Positions 1 through 7,053 of a stretch of 33,830 nt of DNA are shown here, one piece after another. The translations under genes and the position numbers were made by a program. The notes under the pieces are model-generated. The model saw nothing but the letters and a program-made list of their open reading frames with translations, ran no database searches and was not told where the DNA came from. The first letter of the stretch is position 1. Every line of letters starts with the position of its first letter. The stretch is from BOG-1184 sp964651515. GTDB lineage: Bacteria; Fibrobacterota; Chitinivibrionia; Chitinivibrionales; Chitinispirillaceae. Location of the stretch: positions 1-33,830 of the forward strand of contig CAZYYB010000025.1 of the NCBI GenBank assembly GCA_964651515.1. Direction: 5' to 3'.

Positions 1-580
1 AAGAGTCGGGAAAAAGCGGGATTCGCGCTTCATAGATGAATTCGCCGCGTGTGGATGCAAACTTCAGTTGAATGCCGTACGGTACGCAGAGCGTGATGTT
101 CCTGAGCAGGGAGTCGTGCTTTCCCGGTCCGAGGATTTCCAGCTGCTGGCAGGCGGCTTCGATCCTGTCGCCCAGCCCGGCGGTATCCTCCTCGGCATCT
201 CTGCGGTGGCGGCCTTCCTGGGGAATAACGTTTCCGAGAGGAAAGTGGATGCCGAAAAGCCTGTTTTTGGAGGGAGCGGTCTCGAACCAGGCGGTCATGC
301 CGTTACGAAGCACCTGCATCGCAATTTTACGGTCCTCGATCACCGCGCAGAGATACAGGTAGCGGTCGTCGTTGGCGACGCCGATGCCGAACTGGTCGAA
401 AAGCGAATAGTTGATGAGCCCCTCCCAGTTGGCAATGGTGCCGTCCGCAATGATCTCCTTTTTCGGCCAGGTGCTCTCAAAGGTCGGCGTAGCGCACCCC
501 GTGAACAGCGAGGCCGCCCCGGCGAGGACGGCGAGGAGCGGCAGGATGGACGGTTTCCCGTGGGCGGGGAGGTGTTTCAT
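1..580 (-). CDS. Lipoprotein with CBM9/DOMON-like region, 5' part only
   Basis: The reverse strand is open from an ATG at 580 to the window edge (193 codons, no stop), so the gene is truncated at its 3' end by the window. The start is supported by AAGGAG about 11 bases upstream. The N-terminus has basic/polar residues, a hydrophobic stretch and a lipobox-like LFTGC with Cys29, so an exported, lipid-anchored protein is likely. After it comes a Trp-Glu-Gly segment and a 'NDDRYLYLCAVIEDRK' stretch, the kind of beta-strand pattern seen in CBM9/DOMON-like hypothetical lipoproteins. The family assignment is inference from pattern only. Substrate and role are unknown. It is divergent from araD, so it need not be related to arabinose use. 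Confidence 0.75.
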   Translation of the reverse strand, partial: MKHLPAHGKPSILPLLAVLAGAASLFTGCATPTFESTWPKKEIIADGTIANWEGLINYSLFDQFGIGVANDDRYLYLCAVIEDRKIAMQVLRNGMTAWFETAPSKNRLFGIHFPLGNVIPQEGRHRRDAEEDTAGLGDRIEAACQQLEILGPGKHDSLLRNITLCVPYGIQLKFASTRGEFIYEARIPLFPDS

Positions 581-653
581 GGCGCAATGGTCTCCTTGAA
601 TTAGTGACGAGTCGAAGATTTTCTTTGAAAAAATACCGTATGGATTACCGCAA

Positions 654-682
654 CTCATAGATTTAAGAGGGTAAAGATTCAA
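654..682 (-). promoter_or_regulatory. Possible promoter for the lipoprotein gene
   Basis: On the minus strand there is TTGAAT (677-682), a 17-base spacer and TATGAG (654-659), each 4/6 to the sigma-70 boxes, about 75 bases upstream of the lipoprotein start. It lies in an AT-richer patch. The boxes are weak, so this is only a candidate. Confidence 0.3.
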
Positions 683-781
683 TACGGGAGAGCGCTCCCC
701 TTATTTTGCCGGAAAATAACCGTGGACCGGTTGGATTTTTCGCGTCGGCGAACCTGCGATGCTTTATCTGACGTGCCACCT

Positions 782-801
782 CCCGAAGGCGTCGCTTCGG
801 G
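782..801. other. Intergenic inverted repeat (7-bp stem)
   Basis: CCCGAAG and CTTCGGG are separated by six bases in the 384-base gap (581-964) between the divergent lipoprotein and araD genes. There is no T-run after it, so it is not an intrinsic terminator on either strand. It could be an operator or just a chance hairpin. Apart from this repeat and the two weak promoter candidates I see no gene in the gap. Confidence 0.35.
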
Positions 802-887
802 CCGTTTGATCCCGCCCCCCTCCGAAAAACCACCGCCCCGCCGGGCACGCCCGATCCTTCGGCCCCTGCCTGCTTATTTTTAACCGC

Positions 888-916
888 TTGCCCTGAATTT
901 CCATTTATTATTTTAT
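888..916 (+). promoter_or_regulatory. Possible promoter for araD-araB
   Basis: TTGCCC (888-893), a 17-base spacer and TTTTAT (911-916) lie in an AT-rich run directly before araD. The predicted transcript start near 923 would leave about 40 bases of leader before the chosen ATG at 965. Both boxes are imperfect. No AraR or AraC site was recognised. Confidence 0.3.
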
Positions 917-964
917 TCCCTTCATTGCCCCATGAAGGGGCCAATTATCGGAACGGATGCGCCC

Positions 965-1666
965 ATGCTCGAATCTCTCAAGGAAGAGTCGCTCGCCGCG
1001 AACCTCCTGCTGCCGAAATTCGGTATCGTGAACCTGACCTTCGGCAATGTCAGCGTCGTGGATCGCGATCGCGGCATCGTCGCGATTAAACCGAGCGGCG
1101 TCGCCTACGGCGAGATGCTGCCCGAGCATATCGTGCTGGTGGATCTCGACGGCAGGAAGGTCGAGGGAGCGCTGAACCCCTCCTCCGACACGCCCACCCA
1201 TTGCTGCCTCTACCGGAACTTCCCGGAGATCCGCGCGGTGGTACACACCCATTCCATCTATGCAACCGGCTTTGCCGAAGCGGGGTGCGGTATTCCCTGC
1301 CTGGGCACCACCCATGCCGATTACTTCTATGGGGAGATTCCGGTGACGCGAAAAATGACCGCCGACGAGATCAACGGGGAGTACGAACGTGAAACGGGCA
1401 AGGTGATCGTCGAGCGGTTCAGGGACATCCGCTACCAGGATGTTCCGGCCGTCCTGGTGCGCAACCACGGACCCTTTGCCTGGGGTCCCGGAGGCGAGAA
1501 GGCGGTGGAGACCGCATGTGCCATGGAGCTGGTGGCGCAGATGGCGTGCCACGCTTTTATCGTCAACCCCGAGCCGCCGCTGCTCCAGCAGTCGCTCCTT
1601 GACAAACATTTTCTGCGGAAGCACGGCAGCAACGCCTATTACGGCCAGGATAAAAAATCCGGCTGA
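965..1666 (+). CDS. araD: L-ribulose-5-phosphate 4-epimerase
   Basis: Class II aldolase-fold enzyme that converts L-ribulose-5-phosphate to D-xylulose-5-phosphate in the cytoplasm, the last step of bacterial L-arabinose catabolism. The product is 233 aa, close to the 231 aa of E. coli AraD. Zinc ligands are visible as His94 and His96 (VHTHS) and His168 (RNHGP), and the 'GTTHADYFYG' catalytic loop is intact. An in-frame ATG at 932 exists, but the ATG at 965 aligns with the N-terminus of the family (MLESLKEESLAANL), so I use it; neither start has a good Shine-Dalgarno. Followed 18 bases later by araB, clearly an operon. No araA is in the window. SgbE/UlaF-type epimerases are close relatives, but the araB neighbour favours arabinose use. 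Confidence 0.93.
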   Translation: MLESLKEESLAANLLLPKFGIVNLTFGNVSVVDRDRGIVAIKPSGVAYGEMLPEHIVLVDLDGRKVEGALNPSSDTPTHCCLYRNFPEIRAVVHTHSIYATGFAEAGCGIPCLGTTHADYFYGEIPVTRKMTADEINGEYERETGKVIVERFRDIRYQDVPAVLVRNHGPFAWGPGGEKAVETACAMELVAQMACHAFIVNPEPPLLQQSLLDKHFLRKHGSNAYYGQDKKSG

Positions 1667-1684
1667 ACACGAAGGGAAGCGAAC

Positions 1685-3376
1685 ATGGCGGAGTTTTTCA
1701 CCATCGGGGTCGATTACGGAACTAATTCGGTGCGTTCCCTTATCGTAAGTACCGCTACGGGCAAAGAGGTCGGATCGTGCGTTTTCGACTACCCCTCCGG
1801 CCACCAGGGCATCCTGCTCGACAAGAACGACCACCATCTCGCCCGGCAGAATCCGGCCGATTATATAAAAGGCGTCGAGGTCACCATCGTGTCGGCGCTC
1901 AAGGCGGCGAAAAAACGTCAGGGGTTTACGCCCGATAAGGTAATCGGCATCGGCGTCGATACCACCGGTTCGACACCGCTCCCGGTTGACCGGAACAACG
2001 TTCCGCTCGCGATGCAGGCACAATGGAAGAAGAATCTTGCGGCCCACGCCTGGCTCTGGAAGGACCACACCTCCGCGGCCGAGGCGGCGAAGATCACCGA
2101 AGCGGCGACAAGCAGGGCGCCGAAGTATGTCGAGCGTTACGGAGGCACCTACTCGTCCGAGTGGTTCTGGGCAAAGGTGTGGCACTGCCTGAATGCCGCT
2201 CCCGAGGTATTCGATGCGGCCTGGTCATGGGTGGAGCTTGCCGACTTCATTCCCGCGGTGCTTGCCGGAGTCACGGACCCGGCCGCGATCGTGCGGGGAG
2301 TCTGCGCGGCGGGCCACAAGGCGATTTTTTCGCAGGACTGGGGCGGTCTCCCCGACAAGAAATTCCTGGCTTCGCTCGATCCGAAACTGGCGGAACTGCG
2401 CGACCGGCTCTTTTCAGCCGCTTACGACGCCATGACGCCTGCCGGAACGCTCTGCGCCGACTGGGCAAAAAAACTCGGGCTTCGTGCCGGGATTCCCATC
2501 GCAATCGGCGCCTTCGATGCCCATTACGGCGCCATCGGCGCGGGGGTGGCCGAGGGGACTCTTGTCAAGATCATCGGCACCTCGACCTGCGATTGCACCG
2601 TGGTTTCGCCGGAGCATAAGAAGGGTGAAATCCCGGGAATATGCGGGACCGTGCCCGGCTCGATCCTGCCCGATTTTTACGGCGTCGAGGCGGGGCAGTC
2701 GGCCGTCGGGGATATCTTCAAATGGTTTGTCGAAGTGGTCTGCGGCAACGACGGGTCGTTGCACGGAACCTTTACAAAACAGGCGCAGAAGCTGGCCGTC
2801 GGCCAGTCGGGACTCATTGCCCTCGACTGGAACAACGGCAACCGGACGATCCTCGTGAATCCCCGGCTCACCGGCCTGCTCGTCGGGCAGACCTTGTATA
2901 CGACGCCGGCGGAAATTTACCGCGCGCTCATCGAGGCCACCGCCTTCGGCGCCCGTGCCATCATCGAGCGGGTCAAGGAGTATGGCGTCCCGGTCGACCG
3001 CATCGTCTGTTGCGGCGGGATCGCCGAGAAGAATCCGCTGCTCATGCAGATCTACGCCGACGTTACGGGGTGCACCATGCTGATCTCCGGGTCGTCCCAG
3101 ACCTGCGCGCTCGGGTCGTGCATCGCGGCCGCGGTAGTGGCCGGGAAAAAGAACGGCGGGTACGACGGATTCGCCGAGGCGCAGAAGAAAATGACGTCGC
3201 TCAAGCCGGTGAAATACGTACCGAATGCAAAAGCGAAGAAGATCTACGATGAGCTCTACGCCGTCTATCGCCTGCTCCACGACGGGTTCGGCGGCATCAA
3301 CCGGTCGGTCGATCTCTCGCGGGTCATGAAGAATCTGATCGCCATCAAGGAAAAAGCCGCTTCGGCTATCGGTTGA
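1685..3376 (+). CDS. araB: L-ribulokinase
   Basis: FGGY-family carbohydrate kinase of 563 aa (E. coli AraB is 566 aa) that phosphorylates L-ribulose with ATP to L-ribulose-5-phosphate, the substrate of the AraD encoded just upstream. The N-terminal phosphate-binding motif GVDYGTNSVRSL is intact, as is the long N-terminal half typical of ribulokinases (GHQGILLD, then SEWFWAKVW and WVELADFIP). The C-terminal ATPase half has the GAFDAHYGAIGAG and IIGTSTCDC segments and a CCGGIAEKNPLLMQIYADV motif. Start ATG at 1685 is preceded by GAAGGGAAG. Full length, no disruption. Confidence 0.95.
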   Translation: MAEFFTIGVDYGTNSVRSLIVSTATGKEVGSCVFDYPSGHQGILLDKNDHHLARQNPADYIKGVEVTIVSALKAAKKRQGFTPDKVIGIGVDTTGSTPLPVDRNNVPLAMQAQWKKNLAAHAWLWKDHTSAAEAAKITEAATSRAPKYVERYGGTYSSEWFWAKVWHCLNAAPEVFDAAWSWVELADFIPAVLAGVTDPAAIVRGVCAAGHKAIFSQDWGGLPDKKFLASLDPKLAELRDRLFSAAYDAMTPAGTLCADWAKKLGLRAGIPIAIGAFDAHYGAIGAGVAEGTLVKIIGTSTCDCTVVSPEHKKGEIPGICGTVPGSILPDFYGVEAGQSAVGDIFKWFVEVVCGNDGSLHGTFTKQAQKLAVGQSGLIALDWNNGNRTILVNPRLTGLLVGQTLYTTPAEIYRALIEATAFGARAIIERVKEYGVPVDRIVCCGGIAEKNPLLMQIYADVTGCTMLISGSSQTCALGSCIAAAVVAGKKNGGYDGFAEAQKKMTSLKPVKYVPNAKAKKIYDELYAVYRLLHDGFGGINRSVDLSRVMKNLIAIKEKAASAIG

Positions 3377-3380
3377 TTTT

Positions 3381-3839
3381 ATGAATAATGCACAGGCATT
3401 CGAATCGATGTTCCTGGATGCGGAGCTCGCCCCGTCGGGGTGGGCTCCCGTGTTCGCGCGGCATGTCGATGCGCGGGGGGATCGTGCCGCGGCTCCGTCG
3501 GGCATCAATCCCGGCTTGCTGTCGTGCCTGCTGCCCGCATGCCTGCTCATCAATTTTCTCGATGTCGCCTCCACCATGGCCGGGCTGCTCGCCTCGCCCG
3601 ACATCCGCGAGCAGAATGCCTTTGCGCAGACTTTTCTGAGCCATTGCGGCCTTATCGGCGGGATCGCCGCATTGTCGCTGGTGAAGCTTGGGGCCCCGCT
3701 TGCCCTCTATCTCATCCTGCGCACGGGACGCTCCTGGTACCGGGGCGCACTCTTCCTTGGGCTCTGTATCAACACCTCGGCGGTGCTCTGTGCCGTCGCC
3801 AACAATTGCGGCGTGTTTTTCGCGTTGCGCGGCAACTGA
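3381..3839 (+). CDS. Small membrane protein, DUF5658-like
   Basis: Protein of 152 aa starting 4 bases after the araB stop, so probably co-transcribed, although no clear Shine-Dalgarno is seen. The first ~45 residues are polar; then there are three hydrophobic segments at roughly 46-66, 93-114 and 121-146. The pattern NFLDVASTM, a short loop with E-x-N, and a Lys in the next helix (LVKLGAPLA) resembles the DUF5658 group of small integral membrane proteins. This is a pattern-level match, not an alignment. Function is unknown; the position suggests only co-expression with araB, not a proven role in arabinose use. A different upstream start is not available because araB occupies the region. Confidence 0.65.
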   Translation: MNNAQAFESMFLDAELAPSGWAPVFARHVDARGDRAAAPSGINPGLLSCLLPACLLINFLDVASTMAGLLASPDIREQNAFAQTFLSHCGLIGGIAALSLVKLGAPLALYLILRTGRSWYRGALFLGLCINTSAVLCAVANNCGVFFALRGN

Positions 3840-3885
3840 GCTCTTAAACCATGATCTTTTTCCCGACCCATGCAGGGTAAGCTCC

Positions 3886-3914
3886 GCGACATTTCTGCGA
3901 CATTATTGTATAAT
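3886..3914 (+). promoter_or_regulatory. Likely sigma-70-type promoter of hppA
   Basis: GCGACA (3886-3891), a 17-base spacer and a perfect TATAAT (3909-3914). Transcription from about 3921 would give a leader of about 170 bases to hppA. The 255-base gap 3840-4094 contains no other gene that I can support; its end is AT-rich (4008-4052) and could hold a second start site. Confidence 0.5.
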
Positions 3915-4094
3915 CGCCCTGACATGCTCCGCCGCAAAATCACTTTTGAAAATGGCCTCGGATGGTTCAGGGGCGCCCGGATTTCCAAATCGTCGCAGCG
4001 AAATGTATTTTATTGCTCCCGATTTTAAAAAATACGACATACGAGAAATAATCGCCGTTCATTAACCATACCACCACCAAGAGGAGGGAGTTGC

Positions 4095-6188
4095 ATGTCT
4101 AAAATTATCATGCTCAGCCTTGCCGCCGGCCTCGTGGGCGTTATTTATTCGCTCGCGACCGCGGCCTGGATCATGAAACAGCCGTCAGGTTCCGCAAAGA
4201 TGAAGGAGATTTCCGATGCGGTGAAGGAGGGCGCCACGGCGTTCCTCAAACGCGAATACATGAGCGTCGCCATCGTCGCCGTCGTTCTGGTTGCCATCAT
4301 CGCCTTTGTTCCGGCGCTCGGCCTCTGGACCGCGCTCGGCTTCGTCATCGGCTGCTTCGGCAGCGCGCTCGCCGGTTATATCGGCATGATGGTCACGGTC
4401 CGGACCAATGTCCGCACCACCGAAGCGGCCAAGACCGGCCTCGCCAAGGCGCTCAGCGTCGCCTTCAAGGGCGGATCGGTTACCGGTCTCATGGTCGTCG
4501 GCCTCGGACTTCTCGGCGTCACCGGCTTCTTCGTGCTGGTTCGCCATTTTCAGCCTGAGCAGACCTTTCATGCGCTCGTCGGGCTCGGCTTCGGCTGCTC
4601 GCTCATGAGCGTGTTCGCCCGTATTGCGGGCGGCATCTACACCAAGGCGGCGGATGTGGGCGCCGACCTCGTCGGCAAGGTCGAAGCCGGCATCCCCGAA
4701 GACGATCCGCGTAACCCGGCCGTCATTGCGGATAACGTGGGCGACAACGTCGGCGACTGCGCCGGCATGGCAGCCGACCTCTACGAGACCTACACCGTGA
4801 CGATCGTTGCGGCAATGCTCCTTGCCAAGACCGTTTTCAGCCCGGATAAGGATGCCTCATTTGCCGCACATCACAACATGTGGGTACAGTTCCCGCTGCT
4901 CATCGGCGCGATTTCGATCGTCGCCTCGGTCATCGGCACCTTCTTCGTCCGTCTGGGCAAGAAGCAATATATCATGGGTGCGCTCTACAAGGGGCTTGCG
5001 ATTTCGGGCGTCCTCGCCGCGATCGTTTTCTACATCGCCTCGAAGTATTTCCTTTCAAAGCTCGGCATCGATGAACAGGCGGGATTTACCGCCGGCAAGG
5101 TGTTCGGCATGTCGGTTATCGGCCTCGCCCTCACCGGCCTCATCGTGATGATCACCGAATACTTCACCTCGACCAGCTTCAAGCCGGTCAAGCACATCGC
5201 TGCGGCCAGCCAGACCGGTCACGCGACGAACATCATCGCCGGCCTCGCGGTCAGCATGAAGTCCACGGCCATGCCGGTGCTCGTCATCTGCGCCGCCATC
5301 GTCGGCGCCTACGCGCTGGGCGCGGGCGGTCTCTCGGTGACCGATCCGAACATGATCAAGCACGGCCTCTTCGCCATCGCGATCTCTGCGGTCGCCATGC
5401 TCTCCATGACCGGCATCGTCGTCGCCATCGACAGCTACGGGCCGATCACCGATAACGCCGGCGGCATCGCCGAAATGGCGGGGCTCGACGAGAAGGTCCG
5501 CGGTGTCACCGATCCGCTCGATGCGGTCGGCAACACCACCAAGGCGGTTACCAAGGGCTATGCCATCGGTTCCGCCGCCCTTGCGGCAATCGTGCTCTTC
5601 GCCGAGTACTCCCGTTCATTCGGCGGCATCTCTTTCGATCTCTCCGACCCGAAGGTCCTGGTCGGACTCTTCATCGGCGGTCTCCTGCCGTTCTACTACG
5701 GCTCGCTCCTCATGGAGGCGGTCGGTACGGCTGCCGGTACGGTGGTCGATGAAGTGCGGCGTCAGTTCAAGGCAATTCCGGGCATCATGGAAGGCACGGC
5801 CAAGCCGGAGTACGGCACCTGCGTCGATATCGTGACCAAGGGCGCCATCAGGCAGATGATGGTTCCGGCGCTCATTCCGGTCGTCACCCCGATCCTGGTC
5901 GGCTTCATCCTCGGCAAGCAGGCGCTCGGCGGTGTTCTCATCGGCGCCATCGTTACCGGTCTTTTCCAGGCCATCGCCATGACCTCGGGCGGCGGCGCAT
6001 GGGACAATGCCAAGAAGTTCATCGAAAACGGCGCATTCGGCGGTAAGGGTTCCTCTGCCCATAAGGCGGCGGTTACCGGCGACACGGTCGGCGACCCCTA
6101 CAAGGATACCGCCGGACCGGCAATCAACCCCATGATCAAGGTAATCAACATCGTGGCGCTTCTGATTGCTCCGCTTCTCTTCAAGTAA
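4095..6188 (+). CDS. hppA: Membrane-bound pyrophosphatase, K+-independent H+-pump type
   Basis: Integral membrane pump of 697 aa that couples pyrophosphate hydrolysis to ion export. Its many hydrophobic helices and the Asp-rich substrate-binding motifs (DDPRNPAVIADNVGDNVGDC and the C-terminal GDTVGDPYKDTAGPAINP) are complete. The position that separates subfamilies reads GNTTKAVTKG: Lys483 and Thr486 occupy the sites that are Ala and Gly in K+-dependent enzymes, so a K+-independent enzyme is expected. Characterised K+-independent members are H+ pumps; Na+ pumps are K+-dependent. Proton pumping is thus inference from established knowledge. A strong GAGGAGGGAG precedes the ATG at 4095. Single-gene unit, with a terminator directly after. 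Confidence 0.95.
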   Translation: MSKIIMLSLAAGLVGVIYSLATAAWIMKQPSGSAKMKEISDAVKEGATAFLKREYMSVAIVAVVLVAIIAFVPALGLWTALGFVIGCFGSALAGYIGMMVTVRTNVRTTEAAKTGLAKALSVAFKGGSVTGLMVVGLGLLGVTGFFVLVRHFQPEQTFHALVGLGFGCSLMSVFARIAGGIYTKAADVGADLVGKVEAGIPEDDPRNPAVIADNVGDNVGDCAGMAADLYETYTVTIVAAMLLAKTVFSPDKDASFAAHHNMWVQFPLLIGAISIVASVIGTFFVRLGKKQYIMGALYKGLAISGVLAAIVFYIASKYFLSKLGIDEQAGFTAGKVFGMSVIGLALTGLIVMITEYFTSTSFKPVKHIAAASQTGHATNIIAGLAVSMKSTAMPVLVICAAIVGAYALGAGGLSVTDPNMIKHGLFAIAISAVAMLSMTGIVVAIDSYGPITDNAGGIAEMAGLDEKVRGVTDPLDAVGNTTKAVTKGYAIGSAALAAIVLFAEYSRSFGGISFDLSDPKVLVGLFIGGLLPFYYGSLLMEAVGTAAGTVVDEVRRQFKAIPGIMEGTAKPEYGTCVDIVTKGAIRQMMVPALIPVVTPILVGFILGKQALGGVLIGAIVTGLFQAIAMTSGGGAWDNAKKFIENGAFGGKGSSAHKAAVTGDTVGDPYKDTAGPAINPMIKVINIVALLIAPLLFK

Positions 6189-6209
6189 AAGAGTTGCAGC
6201 ATATTCAAC

Positions 6210-6239
6210 AAAAAAGGCCGGAGCTATCCGGCCTTTTTT
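6210..6239 (+). terminator. Intrinsic terminator after hppA
   Basis: A near-perfect hairpin with arms AAAAAAGGCCGGA and TCCGGCCTTTTTT around a GCTA loop, with the T-run in the 3' arm, 21 bases after the hppA stop. The A-run on the 5' side makes it potentially bidirectional. Confidence 0.93.
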
Positions 6240-6336
6240 GTTGCAGGGTAAATCATCGCCTCCTTCTCTCTCCTCTATGACGAGTGGAGCGGGGAGGAGG
6301 GCCATCCGAATGATCGTAGCAGGGGAGGAGCGAACG

Positions 6337-6807
6337 GTGAAGAGAATTGTAATGCGTGCAATCGGAATGATTGCCGCGGGAACCGGACTGTCACTTCTTA
6401 TGGTCGCAAGGACGAATGCGCAAAATTCGATACCTTTGACGTTTCTTGATACACTTAATAAAGGGCGAGAGGTCTGCCTTACCGACGCCGACCTTTCGGC
6501 TCTTGGCGCTCATTCGTCGGCGGAGAGATCTGCCGTCGCCGGGCACCCGCAGGAGTCCGGGGTGGTGCCGTCACGGTTTAAAATCCAGGTGCTCTCGACC
6601 GAAACCGAGGATGAAGCCGTGACCGGGAAAAAAAATCTCGAAGGAAAGACCGATCTTCCGCTGTCGATTACCTTTGAAACGCCTTTTTTCAAGCTTTTTG
6701 CGGGCGATTTCGGCAGCAGGGACAGCGCCGAAAAATACCTCGTCAAGCTCCGTGCATTGGGCTACGGCGATGCATGGGTTGCCCGAAAATCATCCGCCCG
6801 GCCGTGA
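6337..6807 (+). CDS. Secreted SPOR-domain protein
   Basis: The best start is GTG at 6337, six bases after a perfect GGGGAGGAG; an in-frame ATG at 6310 lacks such a site. The 156-aa product begins with a signal peptide (basic start, hydrophobic run, ARTNAQ cleavage region near residue 28). The C-terminal half has the two-strand/helix pattern of a SPOR domain: FKIQVLSTETEDEA early, then FFKLFAGDFGSRDSAEKYLVKLRALGYGDAWV at about 116-152. SPOR domains bind denuded glycan strands of peptidoglycan, often at division sites, so a periplasmic cell-wall role is likely. The residues between the signal peptide and the domain are low in recognisable features. Confidence 0.8.
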   Translation: MKRIVMRAIGMIAAGTGLSLLMVARTNAQNSIPLTFLDTLNKGREVCLTDADLSALGAHSSAERSAVAGHPQESGVVPSRFKIQVLSTETEDEAVTGKKNLEGKTDLPLSITFETPFFKLFAGDFGSRDSAEKYLVKLRALGYGDAWVARKSSARP

Positions 6808-6850
6808 TTGCCTCCAGAAAATTAATGGTGCAAAATTTTATTTGGCATTC

Positions 6851-6878
6851 TTGTAATTTTTTTCTATATTATTATAAT
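6851..6878 (+). promoter_or_regulatory. Likely promoter of the GH2 gene
   Basis: TTGTAA (6851-6856), a 16-base spacer and a perfect TATAAT (6873-6878) lie in the most AT-rich stretch of this part of the window. Transcription from about 6885 would give a leader of about 170 bases before the GH2 ATG. Confidence 0.5.
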
Positions 6879-6941
6879 TAATTTTTCGTACCGTTTCGGG
6901 CCGAGCGGGACCGGCACCTGCGCGGAGGAGGGAGTGCTATT

Positions 6942-7037
6942 TTGATACAGGATCGTAGTGGGCCGCCGGTGCCCCTTGAGATCCCGATGGCGACGAACGA
7001 GCGTTTCGGAAAAATAGTGTTCATCTTTCATATTTAA
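6942..7037 (+). CDS. Possible 31-codon leader ORF upstream of GH2 gene
   Basis: A TTG codon at 6942 lies seven bases after a very strong ribosome binding sequence, GGAGGAGGGAG (6924-6934), and opens 31 codons ending at TAA 7037, 16 bases before the GH2 ATG. The predicted peptide (starting MIQDRSGPPVPLEIP, ending IVFIFHI) matches nothing I recognise. The Shine-Dalgarno is the main evidence, because such a purine run would be wasted in an untranslated leader. It could instead be an RNA-structural element or chance. Confidence 0.25.
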   Translation: MIQDRSGPPVPLEIPMATNERFGKIVFIFHI

Positions 7038-7053
7038 ACCTCAGGAGGGTGGT

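Noticed and set aside
908..2185. 425-codon minus-strand frame antisense to araD/araB
   Set aside because: Shadow of the ara genes; no ribosome site and no family pattern.
2414..3604. Long open reading frame on the minus strand antisense to araB
   Set aside because: High-GC coding DNA leaves long open antisense frames. The plus strand is full-length AraB; the antisense protein is rich in Arg, His and Asp without any recognisable domain.
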